A stretch of 36,353 nt of DNA from Circinella minor (GCA_016758965.1 JAEPRB010000331.1:1-36353); one strand, 5' to 3'; counted from the first letter of the stretch, positions 20,769 through 33,628 are shown. Translations and numbers: made by a program. Notes: generated by a model from the sequence alone, not told the origin.

Positions 20769-23444
20769 TTTAATATATCAGAATGTGAATCAAGTGATAA
20801 TCTAGAAAATGGAGATTGTACACTCATACTAGCAGCAATAGTTATAATTGGATCTACTAGATTAAAAACCTAAATATATATATATATTTACTATATATTT
20901 ACTATTTATTTATTTTTATTCCCACTTTTACATCAACATAGAAAAAAGAGAGAGTCTATTCACTTTATTTTATTTTTTTATCTTACCGTTGCCATCAATA
21001 ACATTTTACCAATAATAGCATCTACAGGAAGATTGGCCAATACAATCCCTAATCCAATAATATTTTCTTTATGATCGATAGCTCCTAAATTTTGTAGAAA
21101 ATCCATCGATGCATTTATAGCATCCGCTCCTGGTGCCTAATTTTTTTTTTCCTTTTTCTTTTTAGATATGAATTTAAATCAAAACCATAAAAAAAAAATA
21201 GAGAGAGAGGACAAACCTCAACATAATCAAATGTTCTTGGATCACCTAATTCAAGTGCTTTCATTTGTAATAATAAAGGTTCAAGAGGAGCACGTTGAAT
21301 TTCAGGTACAGCAAAATCATTGAAATGATCAAATTCATTTTCTGAATAAAAACGAAAACATTCACCAGGACCTGTTCGACCACTACGTCCAGTTCTTTGT
21401 TTTGCACTTGCTTTAGATATCCAAAATTCGGATAATTTACTCATATTGGATGTTGCATCATGACTCAGTTCTTTTACTTTGCCTATTCATTTTAATATTA
21501 TATATATAACAACCATAAATTATTATCGTACCAAAGAAAAAGAGAGAGAGAGAGAGAGAAGTTTTATTATTATTATTATTATCAAGTTTTACTATGAAAT
21601 TATATGATCATTAAAAAAAAAAAAAAAGAGTGTTTTTTCAATTTACCCGAATCAATCACAAATCGAATACCATCAATGGTTAAACTAGTTTCAGCAATAT
21701 TAGAACTGATAATACATTTACGTACTCCTTCAGGTGGTATATCAAATACTTTATCTTGTTCATCTACTGCTAATGTTGAATGAAGCATCAATATAATCCA
21801 TTTCTTATTATGTTCAGCATATTTTTTTAATTCATCTGCTAAGGATGAAATTTCATTAATGCCTGACATAAAAATCAATAAATCGCCTCTTTCAGTCACA
21901 GGAATCGATTGATCAATATAATCAAGTACTTTTAAATAAGGTCCAGGATCGATTTTTTCAGTACGACTGGGTATGGATTCTTTCAATGTCGCTCTTTGTC
22001 GTCGTTGATAAGCTGCATCATTGACAAGATTTTTATCTTCTTTTTTTTGTTCATTCCAATAATGTGTCTTGACTGGATACATACGTCCAGGTATCGTTAA
22101 TGTAGGTGCATCAAAATAATGAGCAAATAATTCAGCATTAATGGTTGCACTCATTAAAACCACATATAAATCATTACGTATCGTCAATAATCGTTTTAAT
22201 AAAGCCAATAAGAAATCACCCATCATATGACGTTCATGGACTTCATCCACAATAATAACATCATACATGGAAAGTAATGGATCCATAGCATAGTGTCGCA
22301 ATAATAAACCTTCTGTTAAAAATAAAATACGTGTACGTTTTGTTTTTGTACCTTCAAATCGTACTTGATAGGCAATTTGTGATCCAAATTCATTCAGTGT
22401 TTCATAACTTACACGTCTTGCCAATGAAGAACAAGCAATTCTTCTTGGTTGAGTACATGCAATTTTTTGATAACCTGCTTGCATTAAAATTTGTGGTACT
22501 TGAGTACTTTTACCTAAAAAACACACACACACACACATTTGTGAGAAGAAAAAAAAAACCTGGTTTTCGAAATAGGATATATTTATATTTACCACAACCC
22601 GTATCACCTGCAATTAAAATAATTCGATGTTTTGCTAATGTATGTAAAATAGCATTGGTATAAGCAGTGATAGGTAATTCAGTTCGATACGTTTCCAATT
22701 TTTCTTTTAATTGAATTCTTTTCTTATTTTGAAAATCTTGAAATAAAATTAAAGCATGGCGAAGTAATTCACTTTCACGTTGTAATAATTCATATTTTTT
22801 TTTAAAAGATATCGATCGATTCGTTTGTAAACTTTCTTTTAATTTAATATAAAATCCTATCATAATTTAAATGTTTTTTTTTTTTTTTTTAAAAAATGTT
22901 ATTTTTTTTTTCTTCTTTCTCTCTCTCTCTCTTCCTCTTTACCTTCAAATTCGAAATAAATAGGTGATCCTTGAGGCATCATGGCAGCAAGTCCTTTTCG
23001 TTTTCTTGAAAAAAATATTTCATCGGTTTCTTCACTCCATGCTTTATTATTATTATCAAGTTCTAATTTTCCTTTATTTTCTTTTATATACAATTGAGCT
23101 TCTTTAATGGCACGCGATCTAGCTTTTGGATCACGTAACTAAAAGAAACACACCACCCCCCACAAAAAAAAAAGAAACGTTTTTAGTCTTTTTCTTTATA
23201 TTAAATTACAATGGTTGTTGTGTGATCGTCGTAGTAGTAGTTATTTTCTCTTCTCACACATATATACACATACACAGAGTGAGTGTGTGTGTGTGTGAGA
23301 GAGACATTTAAAAAAAAAAAAAGGTCATACAATGTCACCAAGATTCCATTGTTTTGCTTTTATTGCTGCTTCATTTTTTACAAGTGTTCCATCAATATCA
23401 TATCTTTCTTCAGGAATAAAGTGTTGTCTTTTTCGTCTTGACAT
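18404..23444 (-). CDS. DHX34: DHX34-like DExH-box RNA helicase, 18 exons (1150 aa)
   Basis: Exons (5' to 3'): 23444-23331, 23138-22943, 22856-22593, 22513-21647, 21482-21217, 21136-20987, 20869-20768, 20671-20582, 20505-20449, 20376-20278, 20205-20082, 20013-19804, 19721-19635, 19540-19406, 19328-19168, 19093-18833, 18753-18684, 18603-18404; 3453 nt in frame. Motifs: Walker A GDTGCGKST (about 187-195), TQPRR, motif II DEVH (281-284) instead of DEAH, SAT (313-315), and motif VI QRTGRSGRTGPG. The DEVH variant, the post-helicase domain (SRNWCRKHGIEEHRLYE), the region LETNKPYVLGLTRVPG...LLFSKTIDTNKDC and a C-terminal C1127-x2-C1130-x13-H1144-x3-C1148 finger identify the DHX34 branch. In animals DHX34 promotes nonsense-mediated decay through UPF1 and SMG1; that role here is inferred from homology. 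Length is close to human DHX34. Confidence 0.92.
19556..19618. repeat. ATT/TTA and (AT)n repeats inside a helicase intron
   Basis: An ATT trinucleotide run (about 19556-19585) and an (AT)n run (about 19593-19616) fill much of the intron between helicase exons 13 and 14. Confidence 0.75.
20719..20766. repeat. (ATT)n microsatellite in a helicase intron
   Basis: About 16 ATT units end at the donor of helicase exon 7 (on the minus strand the intron begins GTAATAATAA...), so the repeat directly abuts the 5' splice site. Confidence 0.85.
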
Positions 23445-23649
23445 GTCGCAAAGGAAAAGTAAAAAAAAAGTGTAAATCGCTTTTTAATATATATTTTCTC
23501 TCGCGTGTCGGGAATGAAAAAAAAAATCATATTAAGCTGCTCTCTCTTTTTTTTATGCCAAGGATTTTTTTCTTTCTTTCTCTCTCTCTTTCTCTTTCTT
23601 TTTTTATTCTTTACACGCATATATATTAAAAAAAACTATTTCCGATAGA
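23445..23649. promoter_or_regulatory. Divergent promoter between the helicase and BRO1 genes
   Basis: Only 205 bp separate the two start codons on opposite strands. The BRO1 side has a long pyrimidine tract (about 23567-23605, CT/TTTC repeats), often seen near fungal transcription starts. No obvious TATA box was chosen. Shared regulation is possible but is inference. Confidence 0.6.
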
Positions 23650-26234
23650 ATGGCACAATCACAAATACCCTTTTTAAGTGTGCCTTTTAAACGTACAACA
23701 GACGTGGATTGGACTTTTCCTTTAAAATCATATATTGCTCAAGTATATCAAGAAGATCCTGAAAAATATAGTGAAGAAGCATATACACTGAATCGACTCC
23801 GCCAAGACACGCGTGGTGCTGGTAAAGATCTTACTGGAAGAGATTTATTATATCGTTATTTTGGTCAATTAGAACTATTGGATTTAAGATTTCCTGTCGA
23901 TGAACGTAATGTGAAAGTTTTATTTAATTGGTAAGTTGATAGCATGGTTTTGAAGAGGAGAAGGGTGGGGAGGGACGTTGGACCCTTTATTTTTTTTTTT
24001 TTTTTAATAAAAAAAAAATAAAAAAAAAAATATTGATATATATATATATATATATAAAGGTATGATGCTTTTGATGGAAGAGCTATAGCTCAATATTCAT
24101 TAGCTTATGAAAAAGCAAGTGTCTTATTCAATATTGGTGCAACACTTTCATCCATTGCAGCTTCTCAAAACCGTGCTGAAGCTGAGGGTAGAAAAAAGAC
24201 ATTTAATTTTTTTCAAGCATCGGCTGGTATCTTTCAATATATCAATGATAATTTTTTACATGCACCTTCTCAAGATTTAAGTCGTGAAACTGTTAAAATG
24301 TTAACTGAACTCATGCTTGCTCAAGCCCATGAATGCTTTTTGGAAAGTAGTATACGTGAAAAGAAACGCGATGGATTAGTAGCTAAATTAGCAAGTCATA
24401 CTGTTTGGGTGTATGGTAATTTAGTGGATGCCATGCAAGATGCTATTGGACGAGGTGTGGGTATTGAAAAGGCGTGGGTTACTTTATGTCAAGTAAAACA
24501 TAAATATTATCAAGCATTAGCACAACACTATCGAGCCTCCTTTTGTGAATCAGAAAAAGAATTTGGTGAACAAGTAGCACGATTACAAGCCAGTGAAACA
24601 GCAGCAAAAGAAGCCAGTGGGAAATTAGCTACACAATTAATTCATTCGATTCAAACAAGTAATCATGCCAATGGTACCCTTCCAGCTGATGGAGGTACGG
24701 TGCTTCAAGAATTAGCTAAATCATTAGCTGCCACAGCCAAAGAAAAATGTACATCCGCTACACGGGATAATGATATGATTTATCATGATAATGTACCTCA
24801 AGAATCCATTCTTACACCTATTGATCGATTAAAAGCTGTGAAACCTATTCCTATGTCTGAACTTTATGGACAAAATGATATTGGTAAAATTATTGGACCG
24901 GATATTTTTGCACGTCTTGTACCATTAAGTGTTCATGAAAGTGCTTCCATGTATTCGGAAGAAAAGGCCAAATTGTTACGTACCGAATCGGAACGATGTG
25001 AATTAGCAGAAGCAGAATTAAAAACATCTTTGGAATATATGCATTTACCTGCTTCCTTGGATAAGTTTCGAAAACAAGAAGATCAATCAATGGATGAATT
25101 AATGATTCCTTCCAAAGAAGTACGACAATGGGCGGATGCCATTGCAATGGAAGAATCAGCTGATCGTACCTGTATTCAAAAAATCATTGACACTTTGGAA
25201 GGATTTAAACGACATGCGACACAAAAACTTGATCAAGCAACACTTTGTTTGGATCAAGAGATGCATGAATGTGAAAAAATGCGGGTAAGAAAATGAATTG
25301 GGGTTGGGGGGGGAAGGGAAAAAGTCATTTTTTTTTTTAATTAGTATACTAAACTTTTTTTTTTACGTTTCCCCCTAAATTTAGGTCAAGTTTGGAGAAT
25401 TATGGACACAATCACCTTCTTCTCAAATTGCAGGAGATTTTCGTCGTGATATCAAAAATCATCGTCAAACATTAGAACAAGCAGATAAATCAGATAATGA
25501 CATTATTCAACGTTTTAACAAAATTTCAGGAGATATTGATATTTTAAAAAAAGGGAGCAAAAGTGTTCATTTAGAAAAAGCATTTATGGAAAGTATATCT
25601 CACGCATTGGATCAAGGACCCTCTCAGAATACGAAACAACAACAAGAAGAAGAAAGTTTACTTGATTTAGATATGGGATCCCCTTCTTCTTCTTCTTCTT
25701 CCTCATTGAATCAGGATGGTATTAAGAAGAAATTAAAAATGGTTGAAAATATTCTTGAAAAACTTTATGTTATTGAATCGGAACGAAAAGAAACTTTTCA
25801 AGATCTTCGACAAAGGGTAAACTTTTTTTTTTTGTTAAGAGTTTTTTTTTTTTTGGGGGGGGGGAGAGGGAGGACAGGATGGATATCATAGATAATAACT
25901 CAATTAAAAAAAACCATTTGATTGATTAGACTTTAGATGATGATATTTCAAACGTATTAATTCTTAATAAAAAAACATCGAATGTGGAACAACAAATTTT
26001 TACTGCAGAATTAGAAAAATATAAACCACATCAACAAAGAATATCGGCTACGATTCAACAACAACAAAACACCATGCGTGAATTAACAGATGCATTTAAA
26101 GCACTTGTAGAAGATAAAGAGGCTGAAAAATTACAAAAACGATATGGTCAAATAGATCAAAAACGTCAAATAGTTATTTCACGATTTAATCATGCAAAAA
26201 CAAATTATTTTGAAACTCGAGAAGATTTAAAGTA

Positions 26235-26268
<34 letters not shown>

Positions 26269-27302
26269 CAATCAAAAAACAACCCCCCCCCAATAAAGAA
26301 TAAACTTTATTCATTTGAAAATTTTCCATCTATTTATATATATATATATATTTTTATAGTAAGGGAATTCAATTTTATTCAAATGCAACGGATGTCATTG
26401 AATCACTTGCTAAAAATGTTCAACGATTTATACAAGAACGAGATCAAGAAAGAACACAACTTGCAGAAAAATTGGAAAGTGAAAAAAGTATTCGAGAACA
26501 AGAATTATTAAAACAAAAAATTGAAAGTTATAATCCATCTGCACCCAGTATGCAAGCCATGGATACGAATACATCTACTTCTATTACAAATTTAACAAAT
26601 CAAACTCGACACATGTCATTGAATAATAATAATAATAATAATAATTTAACTTCTACGCAACAACAACAACAATTACCGATGACTACGAGTACACCAACAA
26701 CAACAAATCCTTTACCAACATTGACAAATGCATATTCGCCTTATGGACAGACTCCATCTATTACTCCTACACTCCCTCCACAACACTATTCACAAGGTTT
26801 TCCTACTCAATTTCAACAATCTAATATACCACCCTCTTCTACTACTCCATACCAACAACAACAACAACAACCTTATAGCACACCTTCATCTTATAACATA
26901 CCCCAACAACCGCTACCACCACAGCAACAACCTCCCATGTTGCCACCAAAACCATTACAACAACAAGCTGCCCCACCTACACCCATGTCATATCCTCAAC
27001 AACAACAACAACAACAATCTTATAGAACTCCTGATCACTATTATAGGAATACACCAGCACAACAACAACCCTATGATTATCAAAATCCAGGAAATGTACC
27101 TCCTCCTCATATTCAAAATCCTTATGGACAACCACAACAACAATCGTTCCCACCCCAACATCCTTCACCATTTCCACCCCAAGGAGGACAACAACCCTAT
27201 TATGGTCATCAACCACCACAACCACCACCCCAACAGCCTAATCCATATTGGCAACAACAACAACAACAACAAGGCAATAGTGGAGGGTCATTATTGGATT
27301 AA
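23650..27302 (+). CDS. BRO1: BRO1/ALIX-family ESCRT adaptor, 5 exons (1060 aa)
   Basis: Exons: 23650-23930, 24060-25284, 25385-25816, 25930-26231, 26360-27302; 3183 nt in frame. The N-terminal BRO1 domain (about residues 5-385) carries PFKRTTDVDW, FNWYDAFD, YEKASVLFNIGATLSSIA, LAQAHECF and DNDMIYHDNVP, the same order as ALIX. It binds the ESCRT-III subunit Snf7. A helical V-domain-like region (about 390-770) follows, then a Pro/Gln-rich tail (about 785-1060) with Q-runs of up to seven and repeated PPQQ/PYGQ motifs, usually the binding site for ESCRT-I and deubiquitinase partners. It acts in cargo sorting at multivesicular bodies. A Ser-rich insert (SLLDLDMGSPSSSSSSS) interrupts the V region. 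Rim20/PalA is a related alternative; the long Pro/Gln tail favours BRO1. Confidence 0.9.
26238..26269. repeat. T-homopolymer of about 32 nt inside a BRO1 intron
   Basis: Begins just after the donor GTAAGT of BRO1 exon 4. Length is approximate and prone to sequencing error. Confidence 0.7.
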
Positions 27303-28348
27303 TTTTAAACCAACAAAAATACATTCATGAATAGGGTATATATAATATCAATAGTTTTACTAGTTTTAATATATCTTTATAGTTTTTTTTTTTTTTTTAC
27401 CAATATATATACATCCTTTTATTATTATTATTATTATTATTATGTAAAAAGATATTTACACAATTTATTATAATTGTATCTATTTAAAGAAAAGTATACA
27501 AATATATGTATATAGATATATATATACAGCTAATAATGGGGAAAAAGAAACTTTTTTCTTTTGTCACCTTTCTCCCTACTACTTGTTTCCCAATGTTGAT
27601 GAAAGCCGAAGGGGGGAGAGGAAAAGAAATATAAATGAGATATTTTAATTCTAATCAGAAACAATAAAAAGTTATATAATAGAAAAAAAAAAGCCATGAA
27701 TGAAATAATTCTTTTTTTGTTGTTGAATCTTTTTTTTTTTTTTTTTTTTTATGTTTTATTAAGTTTCCTTATACATATATACCAAATATCCTATGTATAC
27801 GTACGTAGTAGTAATAGTGAGCTAGAGAAAAATGCACTCCCAAGAACTTTATATCTCTAATATTACTACCAGCACACAGATACTTTTTAAACAAAACAAA
27901 AAAAAAACAAAATTATCTATTAAAACCTATTTTACGTATTTGTTTATACTCAATAACAATCATTTTAAAAAACGACCCCACATAATAATAATCTGACTAC
28001 TTGAAAAAATTTTAAGGCTCTTTATATTATTAATATAAAATTTTCCTTTAGTGGGTATGATACTTTATTTTTATTTTTTAATGAATATAGAATCACAACG
28101 AAGAGATAGTTAAAGGTAGTAAATAAAGTTTGTACGTATCCATCCATAGTAAAATTGGTTCACGCCTGTCACTCTTCTCCTTAAAAAAAAATTATTGGAT
28201 GTATTTATATGTATGTTGTGTATTAGTTTTAGTTGAAGATCATCCACCTTTTTTTTTTTCTGTCGATCGTATAAATGTATAAAGTAACACGTAAATCAAA
28301 AAAAAAAAAAACCTCATTTTCATTTGACATATAACACACGTAATTATA

Positions 28349-28350
<2 letters not shown>

Positions 28351-28385
<35 letters not shown>
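28351..28385. repeat. (CT)17 microsatellite
   Basis: Thirty-five bases of alternating CT followed within 2 bp by about nine AT units. Confidence 0.85.
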
Positions 28386-28388
<3 letters not shown>

Positions 28389-30763
28389 ATATATATATAT
28401 ATATACATTATCATCAAGAAAAGAAAGTTTATATAACTCTTTAGTATAATTCAAATCATTTGGTCATCTATTCTTTAAAAAAGATGTTTTTTTTTTATTT
28501 GTTCCCAAAAGCGACCCAATTCTCTGTATGTAGATTTTGAAAGAACCAAAATAATGGAAAAAAAAGGGGGGCGGGGGGAGAGGGGGAGTAATAAATTTCA
28601 CCATGCATAAAATGTTATTTAATGACTTGCAAAAAAATAAATAAATAAATATATCTTATAATAAAGTTGCATGTTTATTTATATGAATGACAGAAAAAAT
28701 AACTCATACGTACGTATGAATGTAAATATGTGTTTTGTGTGTGTATGCGAATATCTATTAACAATAAAATAATTATATGTATGTACCACGTACGTACGTA
28801 CGTACAAAAAAAGAAAAATTAATCTTGAAACAAAGCATAATTATATATATATATATCGGTTATATAATATATGATACTAAGAAGAAAGAAACGTGTTTTT
28901 TTTTTCTCCTTCAAGTATTTATGATAGTTAGTTTATTATTATTATTATTATATATAGAAAAAACCTTATTCTACAAAAAAAAAAAAATGCATTCATTTCT
29001 ATAGTTTATTATTGTGTAGTAAATTCATTTACGTACTAAAAATACTATTACTACTACTACTCCATTTACGTAGATATAACTGTATCTTCACCACTATTGA
29101 AAACTCTACCTACGCCACATTTTACTCTATCAAAAAAAAAAAAAAAAACATTGAAATGGATTTTCGTAATTTTAGTAAATGTTTTAAATCATAACTGTAC
29201 GTACAACCTTTTGTTTTAATCTGTCTAGAAGATATATATTCTCGACTTAATATTATATGGTCTAGAGTTTTCGAATTGGTGAATTTTCCCCTTTCACTTT
29301 TATTTTTCCCATATCCTTTTTTTTTTTTCCTTCCTCTCCCCTACCTCCTTCTCTTCTCGCCCTCTTTTTCTCTTTCTCGAGATCATGAATGATGAATTAT
29401 ATAAAAGTTGTATATATATATACCTATAGATCGATTCTATTCAAATAACTTTCTAATTATTTTCACATGTAATACAATAATATAATAAAATCTAAAAAAA
29501 AAAAAAAAAACACCATAATATGAACTACATACGTAATATTCTAGTATCTAATGAATAATAAACATGTATAATTTTTTTTTTTTTTTTTTTTTTTTACAAT
29601 GACTTGGTCAATGTAATTATAAAATGCCTACAATTCTTTCTTTTTTATACATTTATAACCGATATTAATATTTTCACTTCTTATGCACCAAATAATAATA
29701 ATATGAACTCGGTCGAAACTAAAGTTGTATAATAAGTAAAATAATGGATCAAGAAAAAAAAAATTAAGGAGGGGGGGGGCAGGAGGAGAAGAGGTAGTAC
29801 TGTACGTACTACACGTAGTCATAGTAATAAATTAAAAAGTAACTTAGTTGTTATTTAGTAGGTCTTGTATGACAACAAGTTTCAATATTATTTAGTTCAA
29901 CTAGTTATTCGAACAACAACAGGCTATTAAAAAAAAATGATTACGACTGTTTTTTTTTTTAAAAAAAAAAAAATAATCTAAATAGCCTAGTAGAAAGGGT
30001 GAATAATTCTACATTATATATTTATACACGTTTGTCCCCTCTCCCCCTCCCATTATATATAAAGATGTCACTTCTTTTATTATTTGTGTGTGTGTTTTTT
30101 TTTATTTGCCATAAAGGGGGGGGAGTTGATAGTAAATAGAATCATGGGTGGGAGTTGGGGGGGGAAGAGACAGGGCGAATTAGTAATAATAAAATATGAA
30201 GGATTATGTTTAAAAATGACGACAAAATGTCAAAATTCCCATTATTTATTATTTGTTTATTAAGTAAAAAAAAATTGTCTCGGGGGAATTTTTTATAGTT
30301 TTTTTTTTTTTTTTTTTTTTTTTGTTCTTAATATCTCTCTCTCCCTCTTCTATTTTAACTCACATTTTTTTTTTTATATCAAGATTACCAGTTTCTATCC
30401 ATTTTTTATTTCTCTTTAAAAAAAAAAAAGTAATAAGAAGAATCAACATATATATATATATATATATTACTGTTATATCCTCTCCCTTTTCCCTTATATC
30501 CCTCCTCCCCCATTTGTGTTCAACAAAAAAAAAAAAAAAAAAAAAAAAAACCTCCCTTAAAAAATCTACCTTCACCATCACCCCTTTTTTTTTTTTTTTT
30601 TTTGTACTTTTTATCTCAAAGAACATAATCAACAAGGCGAATAAGAAAAAAAAAAAAAAACTATTCTACCTTTTTATTTTCTTTTTTTCTTTTTTTTCTT
30701 TCTCCCTTTTTTTTTTAATCTTTTTTTTTTTTTTTTGATTTTGATTTTAACTTACATATATAT

Positions 30764-30796
<33 letters not shown>

Positions 30797-30839
30797 AGTG
30801 AGCAGTAACAGTATCACAACTCATTCATTCATATACGTA

Positions 30840-30841
<2 letters not shown>

Positions 30842-30876
<35 letters not shown>
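30842..30876. repeat. (AC)n microsatellite in the G alpha upstream region
   Basis: About 17 AC units, 110 bp upstream of the G alpha start codon. Alternating purine-pyrimidine of this length can adopt Z-DNA. Confidence 0.85.
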
Positions 30877-30881
<5 letters not shown>

Positions 30882-30985
30882 AATTACACATACAATATAT
30901 ATAATATAAATTATATATCTTTTACAAAAAAAGAAAAAAAAAAAAAGAAACCATTGATAATTAATTTTATAATAAAAATTTCATA

Positions 30986-32375
30986 ATGGGTTGCTGTCAG
31001 TCCGCCGAAGCACAAGAAGGCAAAGCTCGTAATGAAGAGATTGAAAACCAAATTAAACGTGATAAATTGAATTTACGTAATGAAGTCAAGATGTTGTTAT
31101 TAGGTAAAAAAAAAAAAAAAAAAAAAAGACGCATATTATTATTATTCTCAAAAAAAAAAAAAAAAAAAAAAGTAACCTGTCTACCATTATTTTTTTTTTT
31201 AGGTGCTGGTGAATCTGGCAAGTCAACAATTCTTAAACAAATGAAATTAATTCATGATGATGGTTATTCTTTGGATGAACGTGAAGCATTTAAAGAAATT
31301 ATTTTTTCAAATACAATACAATCCATTCGTGTTATATTAGAAGCAATGGATGATATGGGTATTTCATTAAAAGAACCAGAAAATCAACATCATGCTGCTA
31401 TTATTATGGAAATGCCAGCACAAATTGAACGCGACTCTTTACCACCTGAGGTAACACAAGCTGTACGTGCATTATGGAAAGATTCTAATTTACAACAAGT
31501 ATTTGAAAGAAGTCGTGAATATCAATTAAATGATTCTGCTAAATAGTAAGTCTTTTTTAAAAAAATTGTAATGGGGGGGGGAGGGAAGAAGGAAAAGTCT
31601 ATTGATAATTAAATATATATATATAATAGTTATTTTGATTCCATTGATCGTATTGGTGATCCAAATTATGTTCCAACAGATCAAGATGTATTACGTTCAC
31701 GTGTAAAAACAACGGGTATTACTGAAACAACATTTGTTATTGGAGATTTAACCTATCGTATGTTTGATGTGGGTGGTCAAAGATCAGAACGTAAAAAATG
31801 GATTCATTGTTTTGAAAATGTAACAGCCATTATTTTTTTGGTTGCTATATCAGAATATGATCAAGTTTTAATTGAAGATGAAACTGTGGTACGTAAAAAA
31901 AAAATGTCTTTGTTTTATATATTTATATATATATAATAATAATAACTTTATATAATTTGATATATAGAATCGTATGCAAGAAGCTTTAACACTTTTTGAT
32001 TCCATTTGTAATTCAAGATGGTTTGTAAAAACATCTATTATTTTATTTTTGAATAAGATTGATATATTTAAAGAAAAATTACCGAAACATCCACTTGTTG
32101 AAAGTTTTCCCGATTTTAAAGGTAAGAAGAAGAAAAATAATAATCCACCGAAAAAATATATAATTGAACTTTTTGAAATTATTATAGGATCGAATACATA
32201 TGATGAAGCAAGTGAATATATTTTGAATCGATTTGTTTCATTAAATCAATCAGATACAAAACAAATTTATACCCATTTTACATGTGCTACTGATACAAAA
32301 CAAATTAGATTTGTTATGGCAGCAGTAAATGATATCATTATTCAAAATAATTTAAGAGATGTGGGTCTTTTATAA
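30986..32375 (+). CDS. Heterotrimeric G protein alpha subunit, 5 exons (353 aa)
   Basis: Exons: 30986-31103, 31203-31545, 31630-31888, 31968-32121, 32188-32375; 1062 nt in frame, the classical G alpha length. It couples membrane receptors to effectors at the plasma membrane. N terminus MGCCQS fits N-myristoylation (Gly2, Ser6) with Cys3/Cys4 available for palmitoylation. G1 is GAGESGKST (40-48), switch I has R178 and T181 (RVKTTG), G3 is DVGGQR (200-205) with catalytic Gln204, G4 is NKID (269-272), and G5 is TCAT (323-326). The last residues are RDVGLL, so the position four from the end is Val rather than the Cys modified by pertussis toxin in Gi-type subunits. Which fungal G alpha subgroup it belongs to was not resolved, so no symbol is given. 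Confidence 0.95.
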
Positions 32376-32387
32376 ACTTTTTATTAT

Positions 32388-32429
32388 TTATTACGTATTA
32401 TTTCATTATGCAATAATAATACGTAATAA
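32388..32429 (+). other. Perfect 15-bp inverted repeat in the G alpha 3' flank
   Basis: TTATTACGTATTATT at 32388-32402 and its exact reverse complement at 32415-32429, with a 12-nt loop, begin 13 nt after the stop codon. It would form a stem-loop in the 3' UTR. Each arm contains TACGTA. Related words occur again near 32657-32670 and 32715-32732. Confidence 0.75.
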
Positions 32430-33628
32430 TGAAAAAAAAGTGACATTTCATCCCCCCACCTTTTTCATCTCAATATAATATATATAATCCTTCTTTCTCC
32501 AAGATATATTTCTTTCATATCAAAGGAACTTTTTTTCCCCCTTGATTATAGTTTCTACATAATGTACATCTCACACACAAAACACATATTTTGCACACTC
32601 ACTTCATTCTAAATAACTTGAACTTTTTTTTTTTTTTTTCTTTTTTTTTTTTTACAGAATACGTAATAATTTTTTTTTCTTATTTACTATTAATAACTAT
32701 TATTATTATTATTATTATTACGTATTATTATTTCGCATCTCCCTTTTTTTCTTTTCTCTAATTTATATATACAACTTTTTTTTTGTGAAGTAAAACAAAA
32801 AAAAAAAAAAACATGATTTTTCTTACTCCTTAAAAAAAAAAAATTAGCTTTCTAATTCTTATTTTGATCTTTATGATAAATTATAACAAGTATAAAAAAA
32901 GACATATAATATGTAGCATGTATAAAGTTTGGGAGAATGTAAAAAAAAACTGTTGTGGTACATAAAATTATATATTATAGCCACATGTTATATAATTCTT
33001 TTGTGAAACTCTTTTTAAATGTTAAGGAGAGATGGATTAGGAAGAGACAGAGATACTCAAATTATTTAGCTCCTCTCTTCATAGTTTATAACAAGTACGT
33101 ACATAAATTCAAATAAGTAAACTTGTTTTTAATTTTTAAATGTTTTCTCTTTTTAATCTTTAAAGAGTGAGTAGACATGTACGTACGTATGCAATATTTT
33201 GTTGTTCTTTCTCGTTGTACGTACTCGTGTCGTACACGCGTCGTCATTCTTAAATATCATTATAAACTCCCCCTGTCCATTTTAATTCACTTGATGATAT
33301 GTACTCCTGAAAAAAAAAACAAAAACAAAAAGGCATTATCAAAATGATAACATTTGATGATGATCCGAACGGAAGTTAAGGGGGTGTGATCTCTAATTTC
33401 AGTATCCTAACAACTAAACTGTTACCGTTTAATAAGATTGTTACCAAGGAAATAAATATATAAATAGTAACCAAACCAGCCATTCTTTTCTTCCCCTTTT
33501 TAAAATTAAACTATTAAAGAATTGAGTGGTGCATTGATAATAATAATTATTATTATTTATAAAACAAATAATCACATGTTCTCTCAAGAAGTTATTTGCC
33601 TGGTGGTGAGTTAAATATATACAATGAG
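32430..33628. other. Intergenic, downstream of the G alpha gene
   Basis: AT-rich with T-homopolymers (32625-32652), an ATT run (32698-32718) and TACGTA copies near 32659, 32719, 33095, 33180, 33184 and 33217. No gene seen. Confidence 0.6.

Larger units (their letters stand above)
27303..30985. other. Intergenic region of 3.7 kb upstream of the G alpha gene
   Basis: No supportable gene. Contains (CT)n at 28351-28385 followed by (AT)n, many TACGTA copies (27801-27810, 27933, 28133, 28706-28713, 28786-28804, 29031, 29067, 29197, 29530, 29801, 30835), G-runs (28566-28586, 29770-29779, 30116-30124), and dense A/T and pyrimidine tracts from 30300 to 30985, the probable promoter and 5' UTR of the G alpha gene. 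Confidence 0.6.

Noticed and set aside
24890..25147. Minus-strand 85-aa frame within BRO1
   Set aside because: Antisense shadow of conserved BRO1 coding sequence.
26728..27330. 200-aa Asn/His-rich frame overlapping the BRO1 tail
   Set aside because: It is the +1 frame of the CAA-repeat region; the BRO1 frame is continuous from four upstream exons with conserved domains.
28786..28804. ACGT tandem run considered as a CRISPR or telomere-like repeat
   Set aside because: A simple 4-bp microsatellite without spacers or chromosome-end context; CRISPR is not expected in nuclear fungal DNA.
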